DNA of 64,000 nt, from contig CM076260.1 of assembly GCA_038380795.1 (NCBI GenBank), positions 83,427,843 to 83,491,842 on the forward strand. The letters are read 5' to 3'. Of this stretch, positions 34,501 to 49,303 are shown piece by piece. The DNA is from Pyrocephalus nanus. Lineage: Eukaryota; Chordata; Aves; Passeriformes; Tyrannidae. The notes under the pieces are model-generated. The model had not been told where the DNA came from. It ran no database searches and was given only the letters and a program-made list of their open reading frames with translations. The translations under genes and the position numbers were made by a program. Each line of letters opens with the position of its first letter. Within the stretch, counting starts at the first letter, position 1.

Positions 34501-37500
34501 TCGACAATGCTGGATGCCAAGCCTGAGGAAGACTTTTGTGCGGAGGTGAAGGAGCTGGAATGTACTCTTCAGTTGAGGTGAATGCAATTCAGTGAAACTG
34601 ATAGGCATCAAACTGAATAATGATTTTAAAGTATTTTCACATGATGTCTAATCTGTGGAAATTCACTACCACATAATAGCACTCAGGCTAAGAGCTGAGC
34701 GGGATTCAGGAAAGATCAAGCATTTATGAGTGGAAATGTTCAGACTTGCTTTAGCTAAAGAACTTGCTTTAGAAGGTATATTTTTTCAGACATAGCCCAA
34801 TCTCTTAACAGTTAAAGATTTAAAGAAAGAGCAGTGTGTTCCATAATTTTCCACTGAGGCTTCTCGCTCCATCTACTAAACCACCTTAATGTATTGGCCT
34901 GTGTCAGGGGCAAGGTATTGAATCACACTTATTTGCTGTGTTGGGTTGCTCACTGACCTTGCCTTTTGTGATAACTGCATTAGGGAAAAAATCAAAAGCC
35001 ATCAGCCAAACAACAAACCCACAGAGCACTCCAACTGCTCTGGTTAGACCTGGTACTGGAGGATTTTAGGCTGACGAAGAGCAGGGTTCTGGGAAAGATA
35101 GTGCAGTCCATAGATGAGAGCTGTCTTCCTAATGAATGTGAGGACACGTAGCTGTTGTCTCTTCATGCTGAGTGCTCAGGCAAAGTGGTTTGTGCTTCTT
35201 GCCTTTGCTCATAAGAGGGAAAAGAATGTGGGGAGTTTGGCCTCTCCATGTTGCAATCTTGTAGTGGACTTTAGTCTGGAAGGCAGGGCTTTAAGACTGT
35301 TCAGGTGAGTTCTGGTTAGTTGTAGCATGAGCCTCAATGTACTTGAGTCTGTGAAGACACAGTCTGTGTCCTCTGCTCATGTCCAATCTGTAGAGGATCA
35401 GGAGAATCATCAGTGCTGCTTGATCAAGTAGGTATAAATTCAGTTTGATGCATAGGCCAGTAAAGGTAATGGCAGTGGCATGGAGATGTATATAAAAAGG
35501 TGTGGTTTTGTAATGTTTGCCTAAATGCAAGGGGAACTCCTGAAGGAAAGAGTGTGCGTGGAGATTTTCAGAGCTAGGAACGGGTCATGCAAAGCTGATG
35601 ATCCCTGTATGGATACTCTCTCTATGGGCTTTTCTGGGAATACATGTGCTTTAGGGCAAAATTTAAATCTTTTGTGGCAGGCCCAACAGCTATGAGTAAA
35701 GGGTTACTGACTTTCACAAAAATTTTGTTGCTGCTGAGAAAGTGAAATAGGTCAGGATTGAAAAGTAAGGCTTTCTGCAGGTGTTAGACTGGCTTTTGGG
35801 CACAGAGGATCTGACCAGCTGCTGGTGGCAAGAGAGAACTCGTTTAAATTTTTGATTTCTAAGAATCAGCAAATTCAGAACTGAAAGTCCCACAGAGACT
35901 GCTCTTTGTTCGGTTGAGTTCTATATGTGTATTTTGTCTCTGTGATAAAGCTGGCTTTGGGAATGTTGTAGGAGTCCTAACTGGATATTCTTACTCTTGT
36001 GTTTAAAGCCTCAGTTGTCCACCTGCATTAATGTAACACTCATGCACAAATGGATCTGAAATCAAAAGGGACAGATGGGGTGGTTTCTCCGACTATTGAG
36101 GAATTACACGTAGACTCATAAAATGCCTTAGGCGAGTTTTACTTTACAGCATTTGTTTCAAAAGACTGTAAGTTATTTTCCCAAGATAATAATTAGATAA
36201 TCATTGTGGCTGTAAGTTTTTTGACCATTGTGTTAGCATATGCTACTCAGAGTAACTGGTTTTAGGCCTGCATATGTCTTGCTGCACAAGCTTTCTACAG
36301 TTTGCAAATATGCTTTGCTGCTCTGTCTCCTAAATCAGATTTCTTCCTGCAGCTTTGCTGTTCATTAGTGAGGACTCTGCTGCTGCCCAACAGAAAGGTT
36401 AAAAATATTCGGGGGAGATGACTTGAAATTCAGTGTATCTCACATAACTGAAAAGTGATTGCAGGTAATTCTGCTGTTTTGCTTGTGTATTTTTATTTAT
36501 TATTTTTTCCTTATTGAGAACTCTTCCCCCTTCTCTTTTATCTGTGGGAGATCTGAACCCAGTGTATTGTGGGAACATTCCTCTCAAATGGGGGAAAAGA
36601 AAATAATGGAAAATGACAGGATATTTGTTTAAAATTAGGGTTGTTTTAAGTGACCTTTCTTGAGAATGGACTTCAAGTTTACCTCCTGTCTTTAAGTTTT
36701 TTTTTCTGAGCAGAAAGCGTCTCCTGCACTAAAATATGCAAAATATACTTATTTGCCTTCTATTATTTAATTTCTAAGCATTGCTTGCACTATGGTTATG
36801 TGAATACTGGGAAATGAAAACTTTGCTCAGAAGGGTTTTCGCAGGTGACTGCATTTTGCCGGTGATACACTCTGTTAGTAAATGCCTGTGTAGACACTCA
36901 ATCCAATTTCTTCTAGGACTAGTACAGAGTGTCATTTTTGGCAAATATCTCGTACCAGTTTGGATTGATTCCCGGAAGCAAATCACCCTTTCTGGGCTTC
37001 AGAACTTTGGTAGAGTCTACTTTGTAAGTGTACCCATTTTTCCTTGATTAGATGATGCCTTTGCAAACAGTACCCAGGTGTATCTGAAATGGCTATAACG
37101 GAATTCAGTGTCATCGAGGCCCCAGCTGGATGGGGAGAGCTGTATTCCTGTGCAGCTCCGGAGATGATTTACTACCTGACTGACAACTTGCAATATAAAC
37201 ATTAGTCCAAGCATGATCTTGTCCCAAAACCCTGCCTACGCAGGGAGCCAGGAGTCTTCCTGCCACGCGCCATAAATCGTTTATGGTTTGCTCATGCCCG
37301 TACATTTGAAAAACAGCTGTGTGCAGGGGATTAGCAGTTTGCAGAAGGCCCGTGCGGGGCTAAATTAGGGTCTCTTGATTTGGTGGCGAATGCCAGTATC
37401 AGAATAGCAGGAGTGCTTCCATGCGGTGGAAGGCAATTTACTCTGGGAGTGGGGGGTGGGTGCAGGGTATCTGTGAGGGTACAGCAGCCAGGAGAGGTTT

Positions 37501-40500
37501 GGATTGCAGTGCTCCCATTTGAGCTCAGATACCTGATTGATAGTTGCCCAGCACAGCGGGAGGTTTATGTATTTATTATTTCCATGTATTTTCCACATAT
37601 ATATAGGCACAAAATGTAAGCTTATGTCTTCTGTCTCCTAGGAGCTGCAGGGGGATAGAGTTTTTGGGTCTTTTTTTTTTTTACAGTGTAAAGAGCGGTT
37701 TCCCTTTTGCTAGCCCACGGTAGCAGAATCAAATTATATGCAAGGCCATCTGGGGCTTCACAACTAATTTTAAGCTTTTATGAGAGGTTTTACTGTACTA
37801 CTTGGATTTATTATAGCTTTGCAACTTCAACTCCCAAAGTAAAACTATTTTTGTGCTGGCTGCGATAATTTAAATTACCTCCTGGAGTTTCTAATGACTA
37901 ACTTATGTTTATGGTGAAAGCTCCCATTTATCCAGACCCTGAAAGCACAGCCTGTTTGGTAACTCTAAATGTATCGATGCTTTACATCAGTGGTGAGGAC
38001 ATCAGAGCCTAAAGTCAGTCGGTGCCTTCGAATGTTTCTGTAATGAAGGGAATATGCAGATTTTGCTGTACAGATGAGACTGAACAGTACAGGTCAGAGA
38101 TCTGTGCACTAGCTGAAGGACCAGCTGCTGAGTAAAGCAGATATAAGTAGATCATTTTCAGCTGGGTTAGTTTCTCATTAACAAATCCTTTCTTGGGTGG
38201 GTTGGATAAGAATCTGGATGGAATGTGTCAGCAAGGTGCCCCCTTCTAGAGGCATCAGCTGAACATAAGTGCTTCCAGACTGTATCGTGAACATCCATGG
38301 AGCCATAGGCAAGGCCAGTGGGCTCTGATTTGTTTCTAAAACGACATAATTAGGAGAGTTCTTACTCTTCTGTTGAAGCTGCTGCACAGGCATCTCAAAT
38401 AAGACCATTTTTGTGGAGCTTTCTGCTCTGCTCTCCTCTGTTGTAGGTTTGGGGAGTAGCTTGTTTTAGTATTGGAGTTGCTTCCATTTTTTTTACTGCT
38501 TTCGGTGAAAGGCTGTACAGTCTGAATCTTTGTGCTTTGAGGAGATGGAGGCCAGATAGCACCACATATATTTGTGGCTGTTTGTGTGGGCATTTTGAGA
38601 TTTGGAAAGGCGCTTTGCTAATAAGCAGTAGGTCATTTCATGTCAGATTGGCTAAGTTTCCGTCAGGCTGGTTCTTTGTTGTGGCAGTGCATATGGACTG
38701 TGTTTGGGGATACGTGTTACCTATCTCGGATGGAGAGGGCTTTCCTCCTGTTTGCTGCCTCCTCTCTCCCCACAAGAAAAAATAATCAGCTGGGGAACTG
38801 TTAACCTCCAGATTGAATTAGATGTTTTGCTTTTACTTAGACTTTCCAGAGGTATACAGAGGTTAGAGAGGGGCGTGGGTATGTGATCGTATTTCAAACT
38901 TTCCTTCCTTCTCCTTGTTTTTGTTGCTGCAGTTGGAATTCACCCTTCCCTTTTCCTGGGAACTGGTGTGAAGGAATAGCTGTCACCCAGAGCAAAGATC
39001 AATCTGCTTGCCTCGAGGCCTTGCCTCTCCAGGTTAGGACTTTGCCTGACTTCCACAGACAACAGTTTGTTTATGAGCTTACATTACCTGAATCTTGTGG
39101 GGTTGGTCTGAAGGGTACCAGTATTAAGGGCAGTGGAAGTCTCAACTTAGACAGCTGGGATAGGGGAGGGAAGGAGGGAACAGAGTTAGCAGTACAGTTA
39201 ACTCTTCCCCCCCCCACACACCCTCCTTTCTTCCCTGTTTCCTCACCTGCCCAGCTGTGTAGTAGGTTAGCAGTACGTGTCTGTTCTTATTCTTATGAAA
39301 GTAGACTTTGTTCTCTGAAGACTGCTAATCATGCCCCATGGGGGTGTAATCAGTTATAAGGTATTTAATACAGTGCAGGCGGGAACAGGCTGCCTGGCCG
39401 GGCTGGCAGATTGCAACACTACAATTATAAAGGGCCCCTTTCCCCCACTCACCCGCCCACCAGTGGCAGGATGAGGGTACCTTGAAACAGTATTAAGTCT
39501 ATGAAAAGTAAAGATGTAGTGGGGGAAGGGAGAGGAGAGGCTGAAGAGGCAGCTCCTATTCTGGGAAACAGGCAGACCTACATTCTGTGAGAGCTGCAGC
39601 CATTGCAGGTTGCACTGTTGAGACTTGTGGGGGTTTGGGTGCCGTCACCATCCAAGTGGATTGCACAGGGATGGCCTTTGGCAACGTGTAGAGTAACAGG
39701 GGCTTCCGTCCTCTCTGAAATGGGTTTTCTTGTGGTGGCTGGGGTTGGAGAGGTATGGAGTGGTTAGAAGGGGAGAAGCCCTTTCTTCTGCGTGCAGTGA
39801 TTTAGACACCTAATCTGTCTGGGTGCTTTTGTAAATCCTGCCAGGCTTCTATTTATATCTCTGGATATGAATCTATTGGTAAATTTGGTCTTTCGTGCCT
39901 CTTTCTTCCAAGTACTGGAGCTACTGCTGCAGCTTACCTTGCTGGCTTAGAAGGGAATAGGTAGCCTGAGACCCCGCATTTTAAGCAGCATGGGAAAGTC
40001 TACTGGACTTTGTCTGGTCTGTTTTTGTTACTTAATATCATTCCCCTCAGTGAGGGCTTTGAAATGCACATGTGGGGTGTGGAGCAGCTGGGCCACAGCC
40101 TTATAAACCATCCCTGCCTCGGCAGCTTGCTAGATACATCGGCACCTTTCTGGAACTTGTGGCTACAGTGACCTTTCTTTCCCCTTTAGGTTCCGAGAAG
40201 TTACAGTTTGTCAGCCCTTAGTTGGTGCTTTCTGCATTTCCTGACACTTGTGTTTTGTGTCTGCTAGATTCGAGTTGGAAATATTCTCACAGCAGTGCTC
40301 TTGAGAGTGTTGCCTTTCCTGTTTGGTGCTGAAAGAGCACAGTGTCAGAGTTGGCCCTTAGCACTGGGCTGTGGATTTGTAGGGTTTTTAAGGGTTAGGA
40401 TAGTGTCTAGTTATGTTGCACAAAGTGCAGATTCAGAATGTGGCGGGTTCACAATACAGACTTGAGAATTCTGTTGACAGTTTCACCTCCTGAGGCAGCA

Positions 40501-43500
40501 TCATCTTTTTCCAATCAGAGTAACTTCATATTTGGGAACTATGACTTCTTTGGAAAGCTTTGGGTTTTGTAGAAGTGCTGCATAAAGGAGGAGTAGTGTT
40601 TTTTTCTGACTAGAGCATCAAGTTTGTTTGCAACTCTAAAATGGTGAGGTTCTGAGACAAGAGGTTACCTGATGTCTTGGATTTTTGTACATTGAGTTTT
40701 TCTTCTCTTAATCGCCAAAGTGCTGTATGGGGAGAATAATGTACAGTGAAGATCAGATCTGTGTCTGTGGGCAGTGGACACAAGTTTTGACAGAAGGATT
40801 TTGGGGTAATGAAATGCCTGCATCTCAGAGAAGCTGCTTAAGGTAGAATGGTTTCCTGGGGATGGAAAAAGACCTGGATCCTTCCAAGCACCCCTGATGC
40901 CCAAAGTCAGCTTCATATTCAGCTCTGCCCCTCAACTCAACAAGTCTCAATCTTACATTTGCCCCTTGTCTTATAGGAAAAGTCAGGGAAATTCCCTTCC
41001 CAGGCTACTGCACAGAGTTGTTCCTGTCCTGGACTGTGGCTACTTTCCAGTCCTGGTGGCAGCTCTCCTCCCTATGGCTTGCATACCCAATTGAGAACTC
41101 TCCTGCCTGGCTCTGTTTCTCTTGCCCCGTGGCTCAAGAAGTCGCTTGGAGTACTTGGACTCTCTCACAAATGAGTTTGGGGCTGGGGCTGTTGTTGGGG
41201 TCCTGGCAGTGGACGTGCAGGACTCGTGGGGAGGGAGCGCTGCGGGTGTCAGAGGGGTGGGTGTGTGGGCTTGCTACTTGTTTTCCTTTGCTGCCTGGTG
41301 AGGAATGCAATGTGTTTGCCTTCCTTGGCCTGTGGTTGCAGCCACATTCCTGCAGTGGGAGTCAGCACGGCGGCGGGCGGCGTGCTGTTCATGCCCCGTG
41401 GCTACATGCTTTCAGCTCCACATCAAAGGTGTGTTTAGTGTGTAGCTTGTGCCATTCCTGGCCACACCTGGTGGCCTGCAGGCATGCAGGAGGTGGAGTC
41501 TAGCTGTGTTTGCAGATGGCATTCAGGGTTCAGACTTCTTGCTTGTGGAAAGGCTGGAGCTGAATCCATGCTAAACAACCCCAGGAATGCAGCGGGAGAG
41601 CTGAGCGGCACAGTCACTCCAGGGGCATGTCCTAGCAGCAATGTTTCCTTTATAGCTGCAGCAAAATAACTCATGCCTGCTCCTCCAAAGGAACTGACTG
41701 TTTGCTTGGGTGTGTTGTACGGTTTAATTTACACCGATAAGGCCAATTAAGGTTGGCTCATCCCCCTGCAGCCTGTGTGCTCTTGACAATCAGTAGATGA
41801 TTGAGTGGCTTGTGCCATCAAGCTCCGCTCAGTACAAACTGTGCATGAGATGACTGCCTGGAGATGGAATGGCTCTGGGATTTTAACCGGGCAGGAGTGC
41901 TTCCCCTAGTCGGTGGGCAAATGTTCTTATACCTCTGCTGCAGCTAAACTGCTCCAGCTTCTTCTGGAAAATCTTTCTTTTTTTGGCTGGAACTCCAAGA
42001 GCTGAGGACAGGAATCTTGGTGAAGGATGGCAGACCAGGATGCAGACGCATTATTTTGAGATCCTTGACGTGGTGTGTGTGAGAAATGGCCTTATAGTTT
42101 TCTATGCCCCTATCATGCAAACCATCCTTGTCCTCTTCATACAAGTCTTTCCTTTGCCTGGTGCAGGGAAACGTGATCCTTTTGGCAGTGTCAGTATGGG
42201 CAGCCCATAGGCAAGGCTTATGGAAACAACAGCAGACCATATTCTGTGTTCTGGATAAGCCCTGGGCTGTTCATCACCCTGTTTGCTTCAATTTTTTGGA
42301 CTTACAGGTTCTCTTTTGGCAATGTCTAGTGGCCTGAAATTCTGTGATCTGCCAGTCATTTCCATATTAAAATGAGTCTTCTGCAGAAGACCTCCCTATT
42401 GCCATCCTTAGACAGTAGCAGGAATGAAAGAATTGGCTCTCAGAAGGGCTCTGGCTTTATAGCATAGCTTTTGCTTTTTAGGTGTCGGTATAATCTCTGT
42501 GTGAGCTGCTGCAGAGCTCCCCTTACCAGACTGCTCCATGCCATTCTCTCTCCAGAAGGATGTATCACTTTTCAAAGCAGAATCCTCCTGTGTCCAGTCC
42601 CAAACACCTTTCTCCAGGCGATGTGTTCCTTTGGCTAGAGCTGTAACCCTCCCAAGTAGCTAGATCTCCCCCTGGTGGAACAGGCAGCAGAAGGCACAGC
42701 TGGGCTGTACGGTAAAATCGGGAATTGGTCTCACCCTGGGGCACCTTGAGCCGGCAGCAAATGATGTGGTGGTTGTCCAGTTGAGACATTCCTTAGGCCA
42801 GAGTCACGGATCCTGTAGAGCTGAGCTCGTGCAGCGGCATGAAGCTGAAGGCGTGAGTGAACAGCTTGCTGTCGGTGCTGAGCAAACACCTTATCTTTGC
42901 AACATCTGCCTGGCCATACGCTGGCATTCCTCCGTGGTCTTTGCCCTTATGTGAGCAGTGAGCTAGCACTGGGTTGTTGAGTCTGATACTTGACAAAACA
43001 ACAAAAAAAAAAAAAGAAAAGGTACCTGGAATGTGATGGCTTGCTTTCTTTAGGATATCTGGAGTTGATTATTGAGCCTCTTTGAGGATAGGTGACAGTC
43101 ACTTGCAGCTTAACTCTCTCTTATTCCCAGCTTGCTCTCTGAAGAGCTGCATAGAGTTTACTTAAGGGAGGGGGTCTACAGGAAGGAGCCTTTTAAAGGG
43201 AAAGAGCTTGTCTTTTTAGCATTGTTTAAAAGGAGTGTTTTTCCTTAACCTTAATTTACTTAATGTCCTTATGCTTACACGAGGGATAATGGCAGTGAAG
43301 GCATTTTAGTTTTACAAGAGCAATGCCAGGCAGGGGATGTAGAGCTAGTTTGGACAGGCTGACCTTGGGGTAAAACTGAAGTGCTGGGCCTTTGCTGCAA
43401 TTGCCCCTTGAGACAACTGATGCTAGTTACTAGCTCTAGCTGAAGAACAGCACCGGTGCTAGCAATGATGACAGATGTAGAAGGATATAGTTGATGAGAG

Positions 43501-46500
43501 CTCTGACTGCCACAAGAGAGGCTGTATCTGAGGGAAGAGCTGAAGCAACCCAGCTTGGTGTCAAGTGGGGCACCTGTGGTTATTGCCTCCTCCCCACCGC
43601 CAATAAAGGAGGGAGGTGAACCTAGGAGGTACAATACAGCATGTGCAGAAGGACAAGTGGTGCAGCCTGGTCACTGATGGTGACAGGCAGCTTCCTTGTG
43701 TAGGGCAGGGGGTGGAGGTGTGGGTCCCCTCTGCTATGGATTGGGTCCTGCTGTTCAAAGGACTGATTGGAGCCCAGCTGAGCGGGAAAGAGGAGCCATA
43801 GTCAGTTGCGTGCTTTACACAGATCAGCCGGGAAAGATGGATGAGTGGATCTGTTTGTTTTTCCTAAGCTGGATTAAGCCATGTTACATTTCTGTGACTG
43901 AACTCTCAGAATAAAATCTCTCAGTAGCTCAGTGGTGCTGAAGACTGAGAATCATTAAAAAAAAAAAAAAAAAGCTTAAAAAAACTCCAACAAAAAACCC
44001 CAAAGGAGGCAAACTGAGGCAGATTAACTATAGGACCATACGACAAAAAAAGAGAGAAGATTCTGCAGGGTTACATGCTGCTTCAATAGCCATGCTGCTC
44101 TATTGTTTAAAGAGTTGAGACAAGTTTTGTGCCTGTTCCTGCCCTTGGCTCAGGCTCTGAACCTGCGAGGCCCAAAGCATGTTTTTGAAAGCCATCTCCG
44201 TGTTCTGCCATTGTGTCCCGCTGAGATGACTATTGCCAGTGTGTAGGAGTGCGTGATCTAACACCCTGTATTATACCTGGGTGCAGGGGCTGAAGGCAAT
44301 GGGGAATAATGTGGTCTCCAGAGTAGGCAATGGCTGTGACTTGGGTTAAGTGGGAGGTGTCTGTACCTGGTAGGAATCCTGCTTTGCAAAGGAGTCAGTA
44401 GCAAAATTGCTTGTAACCTCTGGGAAGGGAAAGGGGCAGGATATAATCAGCTTTGGGAAAACACTGTGATGACCCCCTTTCTCTTTCATCCCTCTGGCTG
44501 GATAGGTTTATTCCACTAACACCACTTCTGCTTCTCTCAGTGCTACACTGCTTTTCCTTGCCAGCTGATAACAAGCTATTGCTTATTGTAGGTATGCAAG
44601 GTTCAGGCAGCTTGGTTGAAGAACAGGCCACTGCTATCCTCACACTATAATGGAGTCTCTAATTTTACTTCATTATACCAACTACTGTCTGTATTCAGTG
44701 CTATAGAGATCATAAAATGTTACTGTGCCAGATCTTCTCTGATGAATAGCACAGAGGATGGCTCAAGTTTCCATGGCAATACTTCTGAATGTGCTTCTAT
44801 CACCGAAGAAAGAGGGACTTCTAGTTGATTAAGATTTGAGGGATTTTGTCTGAGAAAGGGGATGGTGGTGAAACTGCATGTTAGTTGTTTGCCTTTGGAT
44901 AGTGCCTGTGGCTGATATATAATCTGGAGAAAGGGGAAGCTGACATTTGGCTGATGGCAGAGATGGACTGTGTCGTGCAAACTACAGCTGGACCCCTGTA
45001 CATGTTTTACTGTTCAGCTACAGATGCAGCTGCACAATCACCCAACAGTTAAGCCTGTACCATTCTCTGCCTGTCACATCTGACCATCTGCTAGGGAAAA
45101 GCTAATTACACCAAAACGATTCTTACTGGGATTAAACCCCAGCAGCAGAAAAAAATTGAGTAGAGTACAAATATTGTTCTTCTACTACTGAATCAGGGTT
45201 GCTGCTTTATTTGTACTTATAAAGAACTGCAGGCTATTCAACTCAATTGCTGTCAGGTAGGTGCTCAGCTCATGTGCAGTTTCCTTGTCTTTTCTGTCCC
45301 AAATCACTCTTGCTTTAGGTGCAAGAAATGTCTTGCTGAATTGTTGTGCAGTTCCTTTCTTATGACAGCTGAGTCTGATTTTCTTTCTCTCGCAACTTAA
45401 TGCAAAAACAGTGCACAAAACTGGTTTGTTTTTTTTTCTCCTAGTGCCTCAATTTCCTTACTTATGGAGTGGAAATTGTTCCTACCTCCTTCACTGCGTA
45501 TATTTATGCTGAGCATGAATCCTAGAGTTGGTGTGGGGTCACATAACCTTGTGCACTGGTAGCACAAGCTACCAGTGTGAATCTGAGACTCAGGACCAAA
45601 GAGTTCATAGCAAAAATGTGCCTGCAGCCCTTTGAGAGTTGAAGTTTAAATCTTGTAAAATAGAGAACGCGGAAGTGTGATTCCCTTAGCAACTCAACTC
45701 TTCTGTGTACCTACAGTCCATGTTGCCATGCGATTGGGCTTCAAAACAGCTTTTTCAGAAAAAAAAAAACAACTTACCAACTCTAGTTATTTCAGGGCTG
45801 CTGATGGTACTCCACAGAAATGACAGCTTACCACGTTGTTCAGAGTTGTGGCACAATTTAGTTCCTGAAGGCCAGTGAGGGATTTAGTTCCCTGCAGGGG
45901 GCTCTGAGAGGATTCTTGCTATTGTTCTTCTGTGCTGAACCTGGAAAACTTGGACTGAAGTGGAAGTTAGTTCTGCTCAGAGGCAGCAGTAGAAGGTGGC
46001 CCTGAGGAGAGGATGATGGTTGCATTGCCAGCAGGCATGTGAGGAAGGCTGTGGTAAGCTCAAAGAGACCAGGCTGAGAAAGCAGGCAGAGATGAAAGAG
46101 TACCAGAAGAATGAAGACAAATCTAGTTTTGATATTCAGGAGGAAGAGTTCAAATAGTTTTGAATAAGGAATGGAAAAAACACCAGTAATTTTAGAATTG
46201 TTGAGATTTAATTTTTAACAAGTACGTTTCCTGTGGAAATGCTGTAGGAACTGAGGAGATGAGCGGTGATTTTAGAGTGTGGATTTATAGCATGTTAGGT
46301 CTGTGATCCCAGACTTGGTTTGAATATGTTCTTACCCCACAGTTAGCAGGAGAACTTCATTTTTTGGTGGAAGAGGGTCAATAGTAAGACTATGCCTGGG
46401 GGCAGTTAGACAACACCCCACCTTCCAGTTTGCTCAGATAAACTGACTGTGAGCCATACCCTTAGGAATGAGCAAGTGGGGAACATTGTCTTCCCGGAAC

Positions 46501-48806
46501 TGCTCCAGGTATGTTGGACATCAGCAAGCAAAAGCTGTGTGGGTGTATGGAAAGCAGGGTACAGCACAAGTATTTGTGATCACTCTTCCCATCTTGCTTG
46601 GGGAAGGGCAGAGAAAATATTATGCTACGCTGGTCTGAACACTGTTACGATGTTTATTTGACATAGGATTAATAAAACTTTCAAGATACATAAATGTCAA
46701 TACCTTTAGTACCTTAATATACCTTGTGGGGTGTAGTTAGCTTATTTTGATTCTGAGAGAGAGGTGTCACACTGTTGTGCTTTTGGTTTTTTGTGGGCTT
46801 TTTCGAAGGAAAAAACCAAAACCAAACACAAAACCCAGAAAAACATGCTTTGGAAGTAGAAAGGGGCATAAAGGGGTTAATTTCAATATCAGTAAGGCTT
46901 TTGCCATTGCAGGGAAATTGTACTGATTTAACTTAATCAGATTAGAAACAGCTGTGATTATATTAGTGCAGCATTCTTGTATAGGCATCCTTAATTTAGT
47001 TTGTGTCTTGTATCTATCTATTTAACTTGTTTCAATGTAAAGTGCTCTTAAACTGAATTAAGAACATTTGCCCAGGAGCGTTATACTCTTCTACGTTATT
47101 TTCTAAGTCAATTTAATTTAGTACAATGTATACGTAGACAAGACCTTGGGGAAAAAGCTGATCCTTTTTATTACTTGCTGAACACTCTGTCATGTTTGTC
47201 TGCAGCCATGTGATCATGGAATGAAAGAGCCTGTTGTGGTCCATGTTGGTGGAGGATGGGCAAACTGATCATTGCGAGCATTTGTACAACTTGGTCATTC
47301 TTATCCTTAGTGTTTGATTAAAGTAGATCACTTCTCCTTGTAAATTAGGCTTTTTCCTGTCTAGAACAGATGTGAGACCCCTGAAATGTTATTTTAAGTT
47401 TCCTTCTCCGCTGGCCAATAAAAGTGCCTGCAGACTTGGTTAGTGTGCTGTTTAGACAGCAAAAGCAACATCTTAAAACTTTCACAAATTTTTAATGTTC
47501 CAGAAGATTCAGATGGCTGAACAAGTTTGAGCTGGACTTTTCTACAGCTAAGTAGAACTTGAAATAAATTTCACTCAATTTTGATTCTTTTTCCTGATTC
47601 TGTCTCCCCCCAGTACGTGCTGCCTGCTATATATGATGACTTACACCCATACAAAACTTATGGCAGAGGAAGAAATACTGCAGATGCCAGTTCTCTTTCT
47701 GGTTGAAAAGGATAAATCTAGTCAATACCCCTTGTGTTTTCTGCTTGCGGGTAAAGGCTCTATGGGAACAAAACTGGCACGTGAATTACTCTGCAAGAGT
47801 GGTTGTAGTGATAACATTTCAGAATAAAGCTGGCTGCTGTAAACAGCCGGATTGTTTTTTTACATTTGCTTTTGTCAGCACCTGCAAGCATCCAGGCTGG
47901 ACTTAATGCCTCCTCAGCATTGCAGATGCTCTGTAGGCTAGGTCACTGCAGCAACTTGTCCATCTGTCCTCTGTAAATAATGCAAATAATATGCCCTGCT
48001 CCATTGTCCTGCTGTGTAGATACTGCATAGTGTGTTAGCCATCTGTGCATCTCTGAGACTCGTAGACAGAGGGGATGTTTTGGAGAGCAGATTGAGGGAA
48101 GTATATACTTGAATGCTCCAGTAATGGAGTATTCTCTGGCATTTCTATGTCTCTGCTAGAGGGACAACTCGGTGACATTCAGTCCCTGGCACTGAAGAGC
48201 CGGAGACTATAGTTTTCCCAGAACTTCTGAACCAAAGGTTGAAACAAGAGGAGTGCTGATATTAATTGCTGGGAGTTGTGTGAGCCTTAGGGAATACTTA
48301 CAGGGGCTGAGAGTCTGCCTCTCAGTGGTTGAAAAATTCAAGCTGTTTCTGTCTTGGCCTTATTAAATGCCTTTTGATTTTATGCTCTAGGAAGGTAATG
48401 TATGATTTTTTCCCCTTTTCTTCCTCTCCTACAAAGCGCAAGAAATGACAGAGGTCTGGAAGGGAATTCCTGCATGTTGATTTTCTACGGAAATCTACCT
48501 CTTTTACTTCTCTTCAAACGTTTACTTGTAGCCATTCCCTTGTTTGTGTTTGAGAAAGTTTAAGGCCGTGACTTCCAAATTTACGTCATGTGATTTACCA
48601 GCTTTTTGCCAGATACATGTTGTTAAAGTATCAAGATTTGCTTTTTCTTTAAATATCTGAGCAATATACTCCAGAATTCTTCCCATGGAAGATCTTAAAA
48701 GAAAGAAGAGTGGTATGAAGACAGCGTGGGGAAAGAGATGAAACCCAGGATGCAAAGATGAAGAGACTCTGAAAGTTTGTAGCCTAAACTACCTTGTGAA
48801 GTTGAA

Positions 48807-48862
48807 AGGATCACTGAACAAACTAAAGAGATGAAGCTAACAGGATCATTGAACAAATTAAA
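48807..48862. repeat. Imperfect tandem duplication, 35-bp period
   Basis: AGGATCACTGAACAAACTAA and AGGATCATTGAACAAATTAA start 35 bases apart. Confidence 0.8.
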
Positions 48863-49263
48863 CAGGCTTCTGGTGTGTCAGCATTTCTGAATGAGAAGTT
48901 GTCATTAGCCCTCGATGTAGCTGTCCTTGCTAAAAGTAACTTGGTAAATGACCTTTTGCTGAGCTGGTTCTTATACAATTTCAGGTGTAGCCCCTAAAGA
49001 TGTTTCTATGCTTTTATATGCATTAGAAAGCTAACATTCATTTCCTGGTCAAAATCTCCCAAGGGTATTTTTATTCTCCATTAACATTCCTTCTGGGGAT
49101 TGAATTCGGGTCCTTTGCTTCCTGCCCTGTTCCTGTTCAGATGTTAATCAGCTGTTGCATTCTATTCCAGTTACGTGTTAGCAATGTTAGTGTTTCTTGG
49201 GCAATGTTGACCTGTCCTGGCTTTTATGAAAGGGTTAGGAAAGCTAAGCTACTTAACACAGCG

Positions 49264-49303
49264 GAGAGTGGATAATAAAATGCGAGAGTGGATAATAAAA
49301 TGC
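49264..49303. repeat. Perfect 20-bp tandem duplication
   Basis: GAGAGTGGATAATAAAATGC is present twice in direct succession without a mismatch, which suggests a recent event or a polymorphic site. Confidence 0.9.
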
